Assembly: GCA_963702495.1 (NCBI GenBank)
Contig: CAVPDA010000001.1
Location: forward strand, 1-64,000
DNA length: 64,000 bases
Reading direction: 5' to 3'
DNA from: CAVPDA01 sp963702495
Lineage (GTDB): Bacteria; Pseudomonadota; Gammaproteobacteria; Burkholderiales; Rhodocyclaceae
The notes beneath the pieces are model-generated. The model saw only the letters and a list, made by a program, of their open reading frames with translations, was not told where the DNA came from and ran no database searches. Shown here in pieces: positions 52,953 through 61,047 of the stretch. The stretch's first letter is position 1, and the number at the start of each line of letters is the position of its first letter. The position numbers were made by a program, and so were the translations under genes.

Positions 52953-53000
52953 TCCGGCCCCCCGCATCGACGCCCGCCTCGAACCACGGCTCGGTGACGG

Positions 53001-53039
53001 GACGGGGAGCAGAGCCGGGTCGGTGCCCGGCTCCCCGTC
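53001..53039 (-). terminator. Long hairpin at the end of the OB-fold gene
   Basis: GACGGGGAGC (53001-53010) pairs with GCTCCCCGTC (53030-53039), with further pairing inside (GCCGGG with CCCGGC). It overlaps the stop codon of the minus-strand gene and probably terminates or stabilises its mRNA. Confidence 0.55.
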
Positions 53040-53409
53040 ATTTCTTGACGCTGACGCTCGCCTCCTCCACCAGCAGGGGATAGGCGTAACCGGCGCCGAA
53101 ATCCCGGTCCAACGCCACCTTGCCGGTGACGGTCACTTGGTCGCCGACGGCCGCCGTCTCCTTGCTGGTTACGGTGAGGTCGTTGCTGCTCTGGTCGCCG
53201 GTACCATCCTGCACGTGCAGGAAGTTGCGTCCCATGATCCCATTGTTGACCTTGACCACCTTGCCCTGCACCCGCACCGTCTGACCGGCGAGCGCCGCCT
53301 TGTCCTTGTAAACAGCGGCGACGGTCTTGAGTTTTGCTTCCTCGGCAAAGGCATACGATGATCCCATGCCTACGACACCGGCTAACAAGACAGCTACGAA
53401 TCTTTTCAT
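53038..53409 (-). CDS. Exported OB-fold protein
   Basis: The product has 123 residues. The signal peptide (about 1-22) is followed by a small beta-barrel with GQTVRVQGKVVKVNNGIMGR, FLHVQDGTGDQSSNDLTVTS and DQVTVTGKVALDRDFGAGYA, the pattern of exported OB-fold proteins. Such proteins bind ligands or ions in the periplasm; the partner is unknown. GGAG is seven bases before the ATG. It is not clearly linked to the eCIS-like operon beyond it. Confidence 0.72.
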   Translation of the reverse strand: MKRFVAVLLAGVVGMGSSYAFAEEAKLKTVAAVYKDKAALAGQTVRVQGKVVKVNNGIMGRNFLHVQDGTGDQSSNDLTVTSKETAAVGDQVTVTGKVALDRDFGAGYAYPLLVEEASVSVKK

Positions 53410-53533
53410 GAGTACTCTCCAGGAGGGGTAAGCGTTCAAGGATGCAGCGAATGCCGCCCGCCCATTGTATCCTCTGGCGCACCCGATCCGGTCGTGGCTC
53501 TTGCCGCCGGGAGCGTGAAGCAGGCGGCTGCCT

Positions 53534-56020
53534 TCAGTCCGGTTTGGGTTGTCCCGGCCAGACACGCTCGACGCGCCTCTTGCCGAACACCGGCCCCATG
53601 CCCGGCTTGCCCGCCACGTAGAGGGCAGTCTTCAGATACTCCTGACGCACGCGCTCGTCGTCGGTACAGGCGTAGCGGTGGATCACGTCGAGCAGACTGG
53701 TCGGGATGCTGCCGACATGGCCGCAGAGGTTGACCAGGGCGTCGAAGTGCGCCTGATCCAGATCCACCAGCACATGCTGCTTCAGCCAGCCCGCTCCGGC
53801 CGCGAGCCCGTCAGCCAATCTGGCGGAGGCATAACTCTCCGTCCAGCTCATCGGTGGCAGGCAGTCGCACGCATTCAGCGTCAGGGAACCGACCTGTACC
53901 TGACGCGGGCTCGGGCTGCAACAGCCCTTGGACGGGTTGGCGGCGGCCTTCTCGGAACCGCACGGCGGGCGCCAGATGACGTTGCCGTAGCCGATGGTGC
54001 AGGCGCCCTCGGCGGCGAGATAGGGCTCCGGCATGAAGTGCTCGCCCTTCTTGATCTTCTCCACGTGCTCGGCGCTCACCTGCGTCGGGTGGCTGGTCTG
54101 GGAAGGCGGCTTGGCGCAGGGGCCGATTTCGCTCGATGCGTCGATCAGTCCCGCCTTGCGCAGCTTGGTCCGCAATGCCGCCTTGCGCTTGCGGAAGGCG
54201 GCCAGGGCGTCGGCATACGCCCGCATGCCTTTGTGCGCGTCGGCGGTGCGGGCCGCATTGCCGTCATTGCCCTGGCGCAGGGCATCGGCGCAGGTCCGCG
54301 GGGCGCTCACCTGCGACTCGAGGAAGCCGTCGCGCCACGCCTCGGAGGGATAGGGCAGTTCGTCCTGCGCCGGTTCGAATGTCGCACCGTGGGCGCGCGC
54401 ATCGGTCAGCGCCGCCTTCGCCGCCTCATACTTGGCGACTGCGGCGCTGAATGCCTCCCGGGCTGCCTTCGCCTCGGCCGGCGCTCCCTGGACCGCCACC
54501 GGATGAAAAGGGTTGAAGTCCATCTGCGCCAGTGCTGCGATGTTGAGCGCCGTCGTCTGGGCCGTGATGTCCGCCAGCGCGCGCCGGCCGATTTCCTCGG
54601 AATCGTCCCGCTGCACCACGGTGTCCGCGAGCCCTGCCCGGCCTGCGGCAGAAATGGCCGCCAGCGGCGCCTTGCCGCGATTCTGCCCGCGCGGCAGCGT
54701 CGCTCCACCGGCCACGTCCTGGGAAAACCGATCGGCCTGCTGTTCGAAGCGGTCATGCCGCTCGCTCATCCGAAGCCCCGACGCGACGGGACGTCCCGAC
54801 ACGTCGCCACGGCTTTGCTGCACCGTGTGGGCCACCTCGTGGGCCAGGAGCCGCTGACCCTCGTTGGACCGGGGATCGTACAACCCCTGCCGGAAGAAAA
54901 CGTCCGCGCCCAGGGTGAAGGCGCGGGCATGCAGATCACGGGCCAGGGAGTCGGCTCCCGCATCCCGGTGCACGCGCACCGCAGACAGTTCCGCACCGGC
55001 GTGGCGCTCCAGGCGCCCGCGAACATCCTCGGGCAGGGGCTCGCCGCCGCCGCGGGCTGCGCGCAAGCGTCGGGAAAGGTCCTGCGCCCGGGGCGGCGCG
55101 GCATCCGCTGAGTCCCGCTGCAGCCCCGGTGCTGTGCCTCCCCAGTCCGGAATCAGCCCGCGCGGCGTGTCGTAGGGACCGTAGAACGGCGTCATCGATG
55201 GCGCGGGACCGAAGCCCAGGATCGGCATGGCATTGTGCAGCAGCAGCCCGAGGTCCACATGGGCGCCGAAAGTGGCGCCGCCCTGGCTCGTGTATTCCAG
55301 TCCCAGCCAGGGCAGCTTGGGCACCGGGATTACTGTGCCGTCGATCAGGTTCAGCGACTCACTGCGCAGGCCGGGCGAGAGGATCGCACCGGTGCCGAGG
55401 GTGGCGGCGGTGACGCCGATCCAACTCACGATGAGCACCTGCCCGCCGCTACCGGCTTCGCTCCAGGCGCGCTCCACATCGCTTCCCACCCGGTCCTGGA
55501 CATCGGTGAGCAACCGGTCCACTTCCGGGACCTGGGTGAAGGCGCGGAACACTTCGCCCGCCGTGGCTTCGCGCGGCACTTCGGGCCCCGGCTGCGGCGG
55601 CGCGGCGGCGGGTGGCGCAGCGGACGATGGCGTCACGGGGCTGGACGGGGAGCTGCCGATCGCCTCCCACCAGTCGATGCCGCGCAGGATGGGCAGCAGG
55701 AGGGCCGGATCCAGCGCCTGCAGCACATACCGGCGGAGCAGAACGAGGGTATCCGGGTCGAGACTGAAGTTCCGTGCCGGCGACCGGCCGAACCGCGACG
55801 TGCGCGGCGGCTGCAACAGCGACGGGGGCGTGAGCTGCAGGCGCGGCAGCGGGGGCAGATCGGCTTCGCCGTCGCGCTGCACGGTAAGCGTGCCCGCCCC
55901 GCGCCCGGCGCCGAGATACGGCGGCAGCCCCGCCCCCGCGGGGCGATACAGCGGCGGCGAGGCGGCGCAACGCGCCGGCGGCATGCTGCGCCGCGGCGTA
56001 ATGACGTGCTCCAGACCCAT
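53534..56020 (-). CDS. eCIS-core (DUF4157) protein fused to a phage-type lysozyme
   Basis: The product has 828 residues. An N-terminal region of about 330 residues, Pro- and Ala-rich, has no recognised fold. Residues about 330-410 are the eCIS-core domain (LPEDVRGRLERHAGAELSAV, ARAFTLGADVFFRQG) with the HExxH motif in LLAHEVAHTVQQ near 390. A helical linker (about 480-640) leads to a C-terminal GH24 lysozyme (about 650-828). KKGEHFMPEPYLAAEGACTI holds the likely catalytic glutamate, with GYGNVIW and DLDQAHFDALVNLCGHVG as later blocks. It is probably a cargo or baseplate-linked enzyme that cuts peptidoglycan. It is the last gene of the operon. Confidence 0.82.
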   Translation of the reverse strand: MGLEHVITPRRSMPPARCAASPPLYRPAGAGLPPYLGAGRGAGTLTVQRDGEADLPPLPRLQLTPPSLLQPPRTSRFGRSPARNFSLDPDTLVLLRRYVLQALDPALLLPILRGIDWWEAIGSSPSSPVTPSSAAPPAAAPPQPGPEVPREATAGEVFRAFTQVPEVDRLLTDVQDRVGSDVERAWSEAGSGGQVLIVSWIGVTAATLGTGAILSPGLRSESLNLIDGTVIPVPKLPWLGLEYTSQGGATFGAHVDLGLLLHNAMPILGFGPAPSMTPFYGPYDTPRGLIPDWGGTAPGLQRDSADAAPPRAQDLSRRLRAARGGGEPLPEDVRGRLERHAGAELSAVRVHRDAGADSLARDLHARAFTLGADVFFRQGLYDPRSNEGQRLLAHEVAHTVQQSRGDVSGRPVASGLRMSERHDRFEQQADRFSQDVAGGATLPRGQNRGKAPLAAISAAGRAGLADTVVQRDDSEEIGRRALADITAQTTALNIAALAQMDFNPFHPVAVQGAPAEAKAAREAFSAAVAKYEAAKAALTDARAHGATFEPAQDELPYPSEAWRDGFLESQVSAPRTCADALRQGNDGNAARTADAHKGMRAYADALAAFRKRKAALRTKLRKAGLIDASSEIGPCAKPPSQTSHPTQVSAEHVEKIKKGEHFMPEPYLAAEGACTIGYGNVIWRPPCGSEKAAANPSKGCCSPSPRQVQVGSLTLNACDCLPPMSWTESYASARLADGLAAGAGWLKQHVLVDLDQAHFDALVNLCGHVGSIPTSLLDVIHRYACTDDERVRQEYLKTALYVAGKPGMGPVFGKRRVERVWPGQPKPD

Positions 56021-56033
56021 CGCCGGAGGAGGA

Positions 56034-57503
56034 TTACGGCACGTTGAATACGCCGCGGATGGCGGTCCACTCCAGGCTTCGCACTTCCCGGCCGCTGCGC
56101 CGGATCAAGCCGCGAAACTGCATCAGCGCGTCGAAGGAGTCGCCAGTCTGGGTGTTCAGGAGTGCGCCCGGGAAATCCTCGTTGCGGTAGCGGCAGCCGT
56201 CGGCCTGGTCGGCGTTGCCCGCATCGTCGATGTAGCGATCCTCCGGGTTGTTGTCGGCGGCATTGGCGCGATGACCGTAGTTCACCGGATTGTCCGAGGT
56301 GTCGCCGTCCTCTCGGAAATCCGCGGTGAGACGCCCCGCCGGCAGGAGGTTGAAGATGCCGTTGAGGTCGTTCACCACGCCGCCGCGGGTGCGCGTCAGG
56401 TGGCCACGGATGAACTGGCGGTACTCGTAGTCGGCGCAGTTGCAGCGATCCTGGAACTGGGCCTGGCCGCGGAAATGGCCACGCAGATTGTGCTGCCCGC
56501 CGCCGCTGACGGTGAAGCTCACGGGAAAACCGAGCACGAAGAACGACACCAGGCAGTTCTCGTCGTCGGTGGCAACGCCCTCGGCGCCCATCTCTGTGTT
56601 CAGGAAGCGGAACATCTCATTGCCGACCATGCCGTCGCTTGTCAGGTTGTACTCCTCCTGGATCTGCGCGACGGCGAGGATGTCGGCTTCGGTCGACCTG
56701 CCGGTGGGCTCGGTGCCGATGATGTCCTGGATCACCCGCGTATGCTCGGCGGAGTAGCGCGAGCGGTTGAAGGCGAGCGCCTGTCGGATCTGCGCCGCCG
56801 TGAGATCGGGCTGGTCGGCGACGTTGGCTGGCGGTTCGGTGGCAAGGTCGCGCTGCACCACTCCCGGCACCGCGGCCTGAGTCACGGCGCCGAGCGCCGA
56901 ACCGCCGCGGGCGACGCGCTGCGCCACGCCGTGGGCTTCGCGCTCGGCGGCGCTGCCCGGCTCCGACAGCGAGGCCGGACGCTGGCCCGAAGCACTCGAC
57001 TGCTGCACCACATGGGTCAATTCGTGCGCCAGCAGCCGCCTGCCCTCCGCGCTATGGGGCGCGTACTGACCGGCGCCGAAGGCGATATGGTTGCCGTAGG
57101 CGTAGGCGCGGGCGTGGATGCCGCGGGCCGACTCGGCGGCATGCGCATCGGCATGGACGCGCACCGCACCGAGATCCTGTGCGAAGCGCGGCTCGAATTC
57201 GCGCCGCACTTGCGGATCGAGCGCGTGCCCGCCTTCGGCCACCACCTTCCGTACCGCGGATAGCGAGTCCGGACGCGGCGCCCGCCCGCCGCCCCGTCCG
57301 AGCGCCTTGCGACGGCACTCGGCGCAGCTGCCGCCGCAACTGCAGCGTCCATTGCCGGCGCCCGAGCGCTGCCACAGCGCGAGGCCGGAGCGCCCACCGG
57401 CGTCGCCGATGCGCTCCTCTTCCTCGGGTCCGGCGGACTTTGCCGCGCCCGCCGAACGCTCGGCTGGCTCGCGGCTCGCCTTTTCCGGTATCACGTTTGC
57501 CAT
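56034..57503 (-). CDS. eCIS-core (DUF4157) metallopeptidase-like protein
   Basis: The product has 489 residues. The N-terminus contains a four-cysteine cluster at about 54-63 (CSCGGSCAEC), typical of this group and possibly zinc-binding. The eCIS-core domain (about 85-175) has VRVHADAHAAESARGIHARA, YGNHIAFGAGQYAPHSAEGR and the motif LLAHELTHVVQQ (about 156-167) with HExxH. The C-terminal 290 residues are unassigned. Many such proteins are carried with extracellular contractile injection systems and may be effectors or assembly factors. The gene lies 25 bases after the AAA+ ATPase gene and 13 before the lysozyme fusion. Confidence 0.85.
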   Translation of the reverse strand: MANVIPEKASREPAERSAGAAKSAGPEEEERIGDAGGRSGLALWQRSGAGNGRCSCGGSCAECRRKALGRGGGRAPRPDSLSAVRKVVAEGGHALDPQVRREFEPRFAQDLGAVRVHADAHAAESARGIHARAYAYGNHIAFGAGQYAPHSAEGRRLLAHELTHVVQQSSASGQRPASLSEPGSAAEREAHGVAQRVARGGSALGAVTQAAVPGVVQRDLATEPPANVADQPDLTAAQIRQALAFNRSRYSAEHTRVIQDIIGTEPTGRSTEADILAVAQIQEEYNLTSDGMVGNEMFRFLNTEMGAEGVATDDENCLVSFFVLGFPVSFTVSGGGQHNLRGHFRGQAQFQDRCNCADYEYRQFIRGHLTRTRGGVVNDLNGIFNLLPAGRLTADFREDGDTSDNPVNYGHRANAADNNPEDRYIDDAGNADQADGCRYRNEDFPGALLNTQTGDSFDALMQFRGLIRRSGREVRSLEWTAIRGVFNVP

Positions 57504-57528
57504 GTCTGCCTCCTGTCGCCCACTGCTT

Positions 57529-59583
57529 CTAGGAAGTCACCAGAATCTGGTGCAGCACCGAGGGCAGTGCGCGTCCCAGCTTGGCCAGTTCCAACGCCAC
57601 GGCCTGCAGCAGATCCCGTTCCTCGATTGCGGCGGCGCGGCTGCGGGCGAAGGTCTGGGCGTTCAGCACCGCATTGCGGATGTGTCCGCCGCTTAGGTCC
57701 ACTTCGACCGCGAGACGGTTCAACTGCGCCTCCCCCAGCCCATGACCGGTCCCCAGATGATCCAGCCACAGGCGCTTACGCTCGATCGCATCCGGCGCCG
57801 CGAATTCTATGACGAAGTCGAGCCGGCGCCAGAACGCCTCGTCGAAGCGCGCCCGGCTGTTGCTCGTCAGGATGACGATGCCATCATAGGTCTCGATGCG
57901 CTGCAGCAGGTAGTTGGTCTGGGCATTGGCGAAACGGTCGTTGGCGTCGCTGACGTCGGTGCGCTTGCCGAACATCGAGTCCGCCTCGTCGAACAGCAGA
58001 ATCACGTCGCCATGCTCGGCCTGGGCCAGGAGCTGGGCCAGGTTCTTCTCCGTCTCGCCGATGTACTTGCTCGTCACCGAAGCCAGGTCAACTCGGTACA
58101 GCGGCTTGGCGAGCCGCGTCGCCAGCCAGGCGGCGGCAAGCGTCTTACCCGTGCCCGACGGTCCGACCAGGAGGGCACGGACGCCGGAGCGGTAGCGGCT
58201 GGCGAGTGCTCCTCCCAGCCCTTCGGCCAATCCCTCGCGTTCGCGGCAGCGCGCGGCAAAGGCATGCAACGCCGCGCGCACCTGCTCCGGCAGGACCAGT
58301 CCCTCGTCGGCCACGGCGTCGGCGACCGGCTGGGCGAGGCTTCCGAGCGCGCCCTGGAATTCGATCTGGGCGGCGAGGCGGAAATCCTCGGGCCGGGGCT
58401 GCGCACGCCCTGCCGTCCGCGCCTGATGCCCGGCCAGGGCCGCAAGGCGGCGCGCGCCATCGAGACTCAGCCGGTGCGCGCGTCCCAGCTCGTGTGCCCT
58501 CGCCTGCCCCGCCGTGTCCTGGCTCAGCAGCCCCTGCCAGACGCGCACCCGCTCATCGCGGTCCGGTACGGGCAGGCTCCACTGGGCCAGCACCGCCGAC
58601 CCCGCCGCCACCGCGCCTTCCGGTCCCAGGCACAGCAGCACGGGGCCGGCATAGGTGGGCAGTTGCGGCAGAGGAACCCGCTCGCCGGGGCCCGGATGCA
58701 GCGGGAATACCGGCACCCGCCCGGTGAGAGCGAGATAGGCCGCCAGTCCGGGCGGCGGCTCGCCGTCAACGACCACGGCGGCGCGCCCCATGGCGCGGAT
58801 CACCTCGAGGGCTGCCGCCTCCCCTTCCTGCTGCGCTCCGGCGCGGATCGCCAGAGCCCCCAGACGGCCGCAGAGCAAGGCCTGGGCGTGCGCCTGCGCC
58901 TGGGTCCGGGCTTCTTCGCCCAGCTCGACGGAATCGCCCGGCACCGGGCAGCGCGTGCCGGGCAGCAGCACGTCCACGCCATCCAGCATCAGGGCAAAGG
59001 GGTCGCGCAACTGCAGCGGCCGCTCGATCAGCGGCGCCTGCTCGCCGCCTGTGGTGAGCAGGCCGCTGGCGGATGCCGCCCCGGCGACGAGCTGGCCCAG
59101 GGCACTCCCAGGCGGCTCGCTCAGGCGGCCAAAGGCGGCCTGCAGCAGACCAAGGGTCGGACGCGATCCGCCCACCGGCGTCTGCACCGCCGCGACGGCG
59201 CGCCCTACCATGGGCAGCAGTTCGACCGCCTGCAGCAGGGCGACGCTCAACAGTTCCACCTGCGTCAACTCCAGCCTTGCCGCAAGGGTCAGCAGGCGCT
59301 CATCCTCGGCCGCAGGCTGGGCGCGGCAATAGGCCAGCGCCGTTGCCAGCGCAGCGGCGGCCTTCTCGGCCGCCCCGCTCGCCGCATCGGCCAGCACCAG
59401 TTCGCGCATTTCGAGCAGGAACGCAAGCTCGGGCGAGACGCGCGTGTGCTGCGCCGCCGGTCCCAACAGGTCCGCCACCGCCGCCAGGGCGACCTGGTAC
59501 AGGCGCAGCGCTCCCGCTCCGGGCTCGAGTTCCGGCACGGATTCGAAAGGCGCGGCGGCGAACCCGGAGTCGGTCGGCTTCAT
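57529..59583 (-). CDS. AAA+ ATPase of an extracellular contractile injection system
   Basis: The product has 684 residues. An N-terminal half of about 420 residues is mostly helical and lacks a known motif. The C-terminal AAA+ domain has Walker A VGPSGTGKT (about 474-481), YIGETEKNLAQLLAQ, Walker B LLFDEADSMFGKR (about 528-540), sensor 1 VILTSNSRARFDEAFWRRLD and an arginine finger region. This enzyme is a hallmark of eCIS loci (the Afp15/Pvc15 type), thought to help particle assembly or cargo loading. The start overlaps the previous stop (ATGA). The start at 59583 is chosen over a much longer frame. Confidence 0.85.
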   Translation of the reverse strand: MKPTDSGFAAAPFESVPELEPGAGALRLYQVALAAVADLLGPAAQHTRVSPELAFLLEMRELVLADAASGAAEKAAAALATALAYCRAQPAAEDERLLTLAARLELTQVELLSVALLQAVELLPMVGRAVAAVQTPVGGSRPTLGLLQAAFGRLSEPPGSALGQLVAGAASASGLLTTGGEQAPLIERPLQLRDPFALMLDGVDVLLPGTRCPVPGDSVELGEEARTQAQAHAQALLCGRLGALAIRAGAQQEGEAAALEVIRAMGRAAVVVDGEPPPGLAAYLALTGRVPVFPLHPGPGERVPLPQLPTYAGPVLLCLGPEGAVAAGSAVLAQWSLPVPDRDERVRVWQGLLSQDTAGQARAHELGRAHRLSLDGARRLAALAGHQARTAGRAQPRPEDFRLAAQIEFQGALGSLAQPVADAVADEGLVLPEQVRAALHAFAARCREREGLAEGLGGALASRYRSGVRALLVGPSGTGKTLAAAWLATRLAKPLYRVDLASVTSKYIGETEKNLAQLLAQAEHGDVILLFDEADSMFGKRTDVSDANDRFANAQTNYLLQRIETYDGIVILTSNSRARFDEAFWRRLDFVIEFAAPDAIERKRLWLDHLGTGHGLGEAQLNRLAVEVDLSGGHIRNAVLNAQTFARSRAAAIEERDLLQAVALELAKLGRALPSVLHQILVTS

Positions 59584-61025
59584 CGGTAGTGGAAGCGCAC
59601 GACACGTCCATAGGCCGCCACCCAGCCGGGATCGAGGTCCAGCCCGGCGCGGCGGATGCGAATGTCGCTGGACGCCAGCGGCAGTTCGACATCGGCGTGG
59701 GTCAGGGAGACGCTGACGCGCCCCCGGCGCAGCACGAGGCGCCGCAGGGGCATGCGCAACTCGCCCGCGCTCCACGCACGCATGCGGCGCAGCCAGAAGA
59801 GCGCGGCGTCTGCGCCGTCCGTCGTCACCGCGCCGCTTGCGGCGACATTGACCAGCCGCCATGCGGCATCGTCCTCGGGGACGCGCAGCCATTTCAGGCA
59901 ACGGGACAGCAGGGACGGGACGTCAACCGCCAGCGACAGGTCGCTCGACCCGCTCCGTCGCTCTTCGCCTCCTTCATCGGCGACCGCGGCACGGGCGATC
60001 GGACTGTGCAGCGAAACACCCAGGCACGCCAGGATGGGCAGCAGGAACAGCAGTCCGGCCGCCTGCGTGCCGTGCCAAGCGCCTTGTAGTGTGTCGGCAT
60101 CGGGCAGCGGCAGGCTCGGCAGCGCCGGGGCCGGGGTCTTGGTCGTCCCATAGGAATCGATGGCAACAGGCCAGTCGTGCCTGCCGTCCGGCGCAACATC
60201 GCCGGCCGCAGGCAGTCGCGGCCCGGCCCGCGCCGCCGTGGCGGCATCCAGGGCACGGCGGGCAAGTCCCGGCAGCGAGTTGCCCTGCGCCAACGCCGGA
60301 TTGCCGGCGCAGGCCAGCAGGCACAACACGAGCACTGGCCCGGAACGGGAGTCTTCGTCGTCGGCCACCACACCGGCAAGCTCGGCGACCGCGTCCGCGT
60401 CGAAGAGCGCCATGGCGGGCTCGCCGCCGCCGGGAATGCCGGCGTCCGTCCAGCCGTAGTCCCCGAGCAATGTCTGCGCCTCGGGCGCCTGCAGTGCGGC
60501 CGCAAGTTGCGCCACCGCGCCGCGCCGCGCGACCTCCCGAGCGAACGCCGAAGCGGCGCGCAACGCCCAACCGCGGCCGGCCGCCGCGGGTCGCAGGGCG
60601 GCGGAAACGAGCCGGCGCAAGCATTCACCCGCGGCGTGCCGGCGCAGTTCAGGAAACACCAGCGGCCAGTACCAGGCATCCGCCGGCTCGCCCCGCACCT
60701 GGCGCACGAAGAGCGCGGCGCCGGCCTCGGCACGGTCGGCGAACCACACCGCGTCGGCTGCAGCCGCAGCCGCGGCTTCGCCATGTACCAACCTTCCCCC
60801 ATCTAGCCGTGCTGCGCGTTCGATCGCCGCCGCCAGGCTCTGCGCACCGGTATCGCGCCGCACACCTTGCAGCCGCAGGCGGCGGATGAATACGAGCCGG
60901 CCTTCGCCCTCACCGGGCAGGGAAGCGACGCGCAGGGCGTCTTCCAGGCGCGGCCGCAGCGCGTCGCCCGTCTCCCGGTCGGGCGTGTGCACCGCCAACC
61001 GGCGCACCTGGGTCGCCGTGCTCAT
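59580..61025 (-). CDS. Unknown protein of the eCIS-like operon
   Basis: The product has 481 residues. No known domain was recognised. It opens MSTATQVRRLAVHTPDRETG and is Ala/Arg-rich. Two hydrophobic stretches are visible (SGPVLVLCLLACAGNPALA and AAGLLFLLPILACLGVSL), but they may be core helices rather than membrane segments. The C-terminus has beta-like repeats (RMPLRRLVLRRGRVSVSLTH). Its stop overlaps the AAA+ ATPase start and its start is 22 bases after the large upstream gene, so it is part of the same transcript. A start at 61088 is possible but lacks support. Confidence 0.7.
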   Translation of the reverse strand: MSTATQVRRLAVHTPDRETGDALRPRLEDALRVASLPGEGEGRLVFIRRLRLQGVRRDTGAQSLAAAIERAARLDGGRLVHGEAAAAAAADAVWFADRAEAGAALFVRQVRGEPADAWYWPLVFPELRRHAAGECLRRLVSAALRPAAAGRGWALRAASAFAREVARRGAVAQLAAALQAPEAQTLLGDYGWTDAGIPGGGEPAMALFDADAVAELAGVVADDEDSRSGPVLVLCLLACAGNPALAQGNSLPGLARRALDAATAARAGPRLPAAGDVAPDGRHDWPVAIDSYGTTKTPAPALPSLPLPDADTLQGAWHGTQAAGLLFLLPILACLGVSLHSPIARAAVADEGGEERRSGSSDLSLAVDVPSLLSRCLKWLRVPEDDAAWRLVNVAASGAVTTDGADAALFWLRRMRAWSAGELRMPLRRLVLRRGRVSVSLTHADVELPLASSDIRIRRAGLDLDPGWVAAYGRVVRFHYR

Positions 61026-61047
61026 CCCGTAGCCGGAGCGCGCTTCA

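Noticed and set aside
53549..55111. A 520-codon plus-strand frame opposite the lysozyme fusion gene
   Set aside because: It is a shadow of the conserved minus-strand eCIS-core/lysozyme gene and has no motif of its own.
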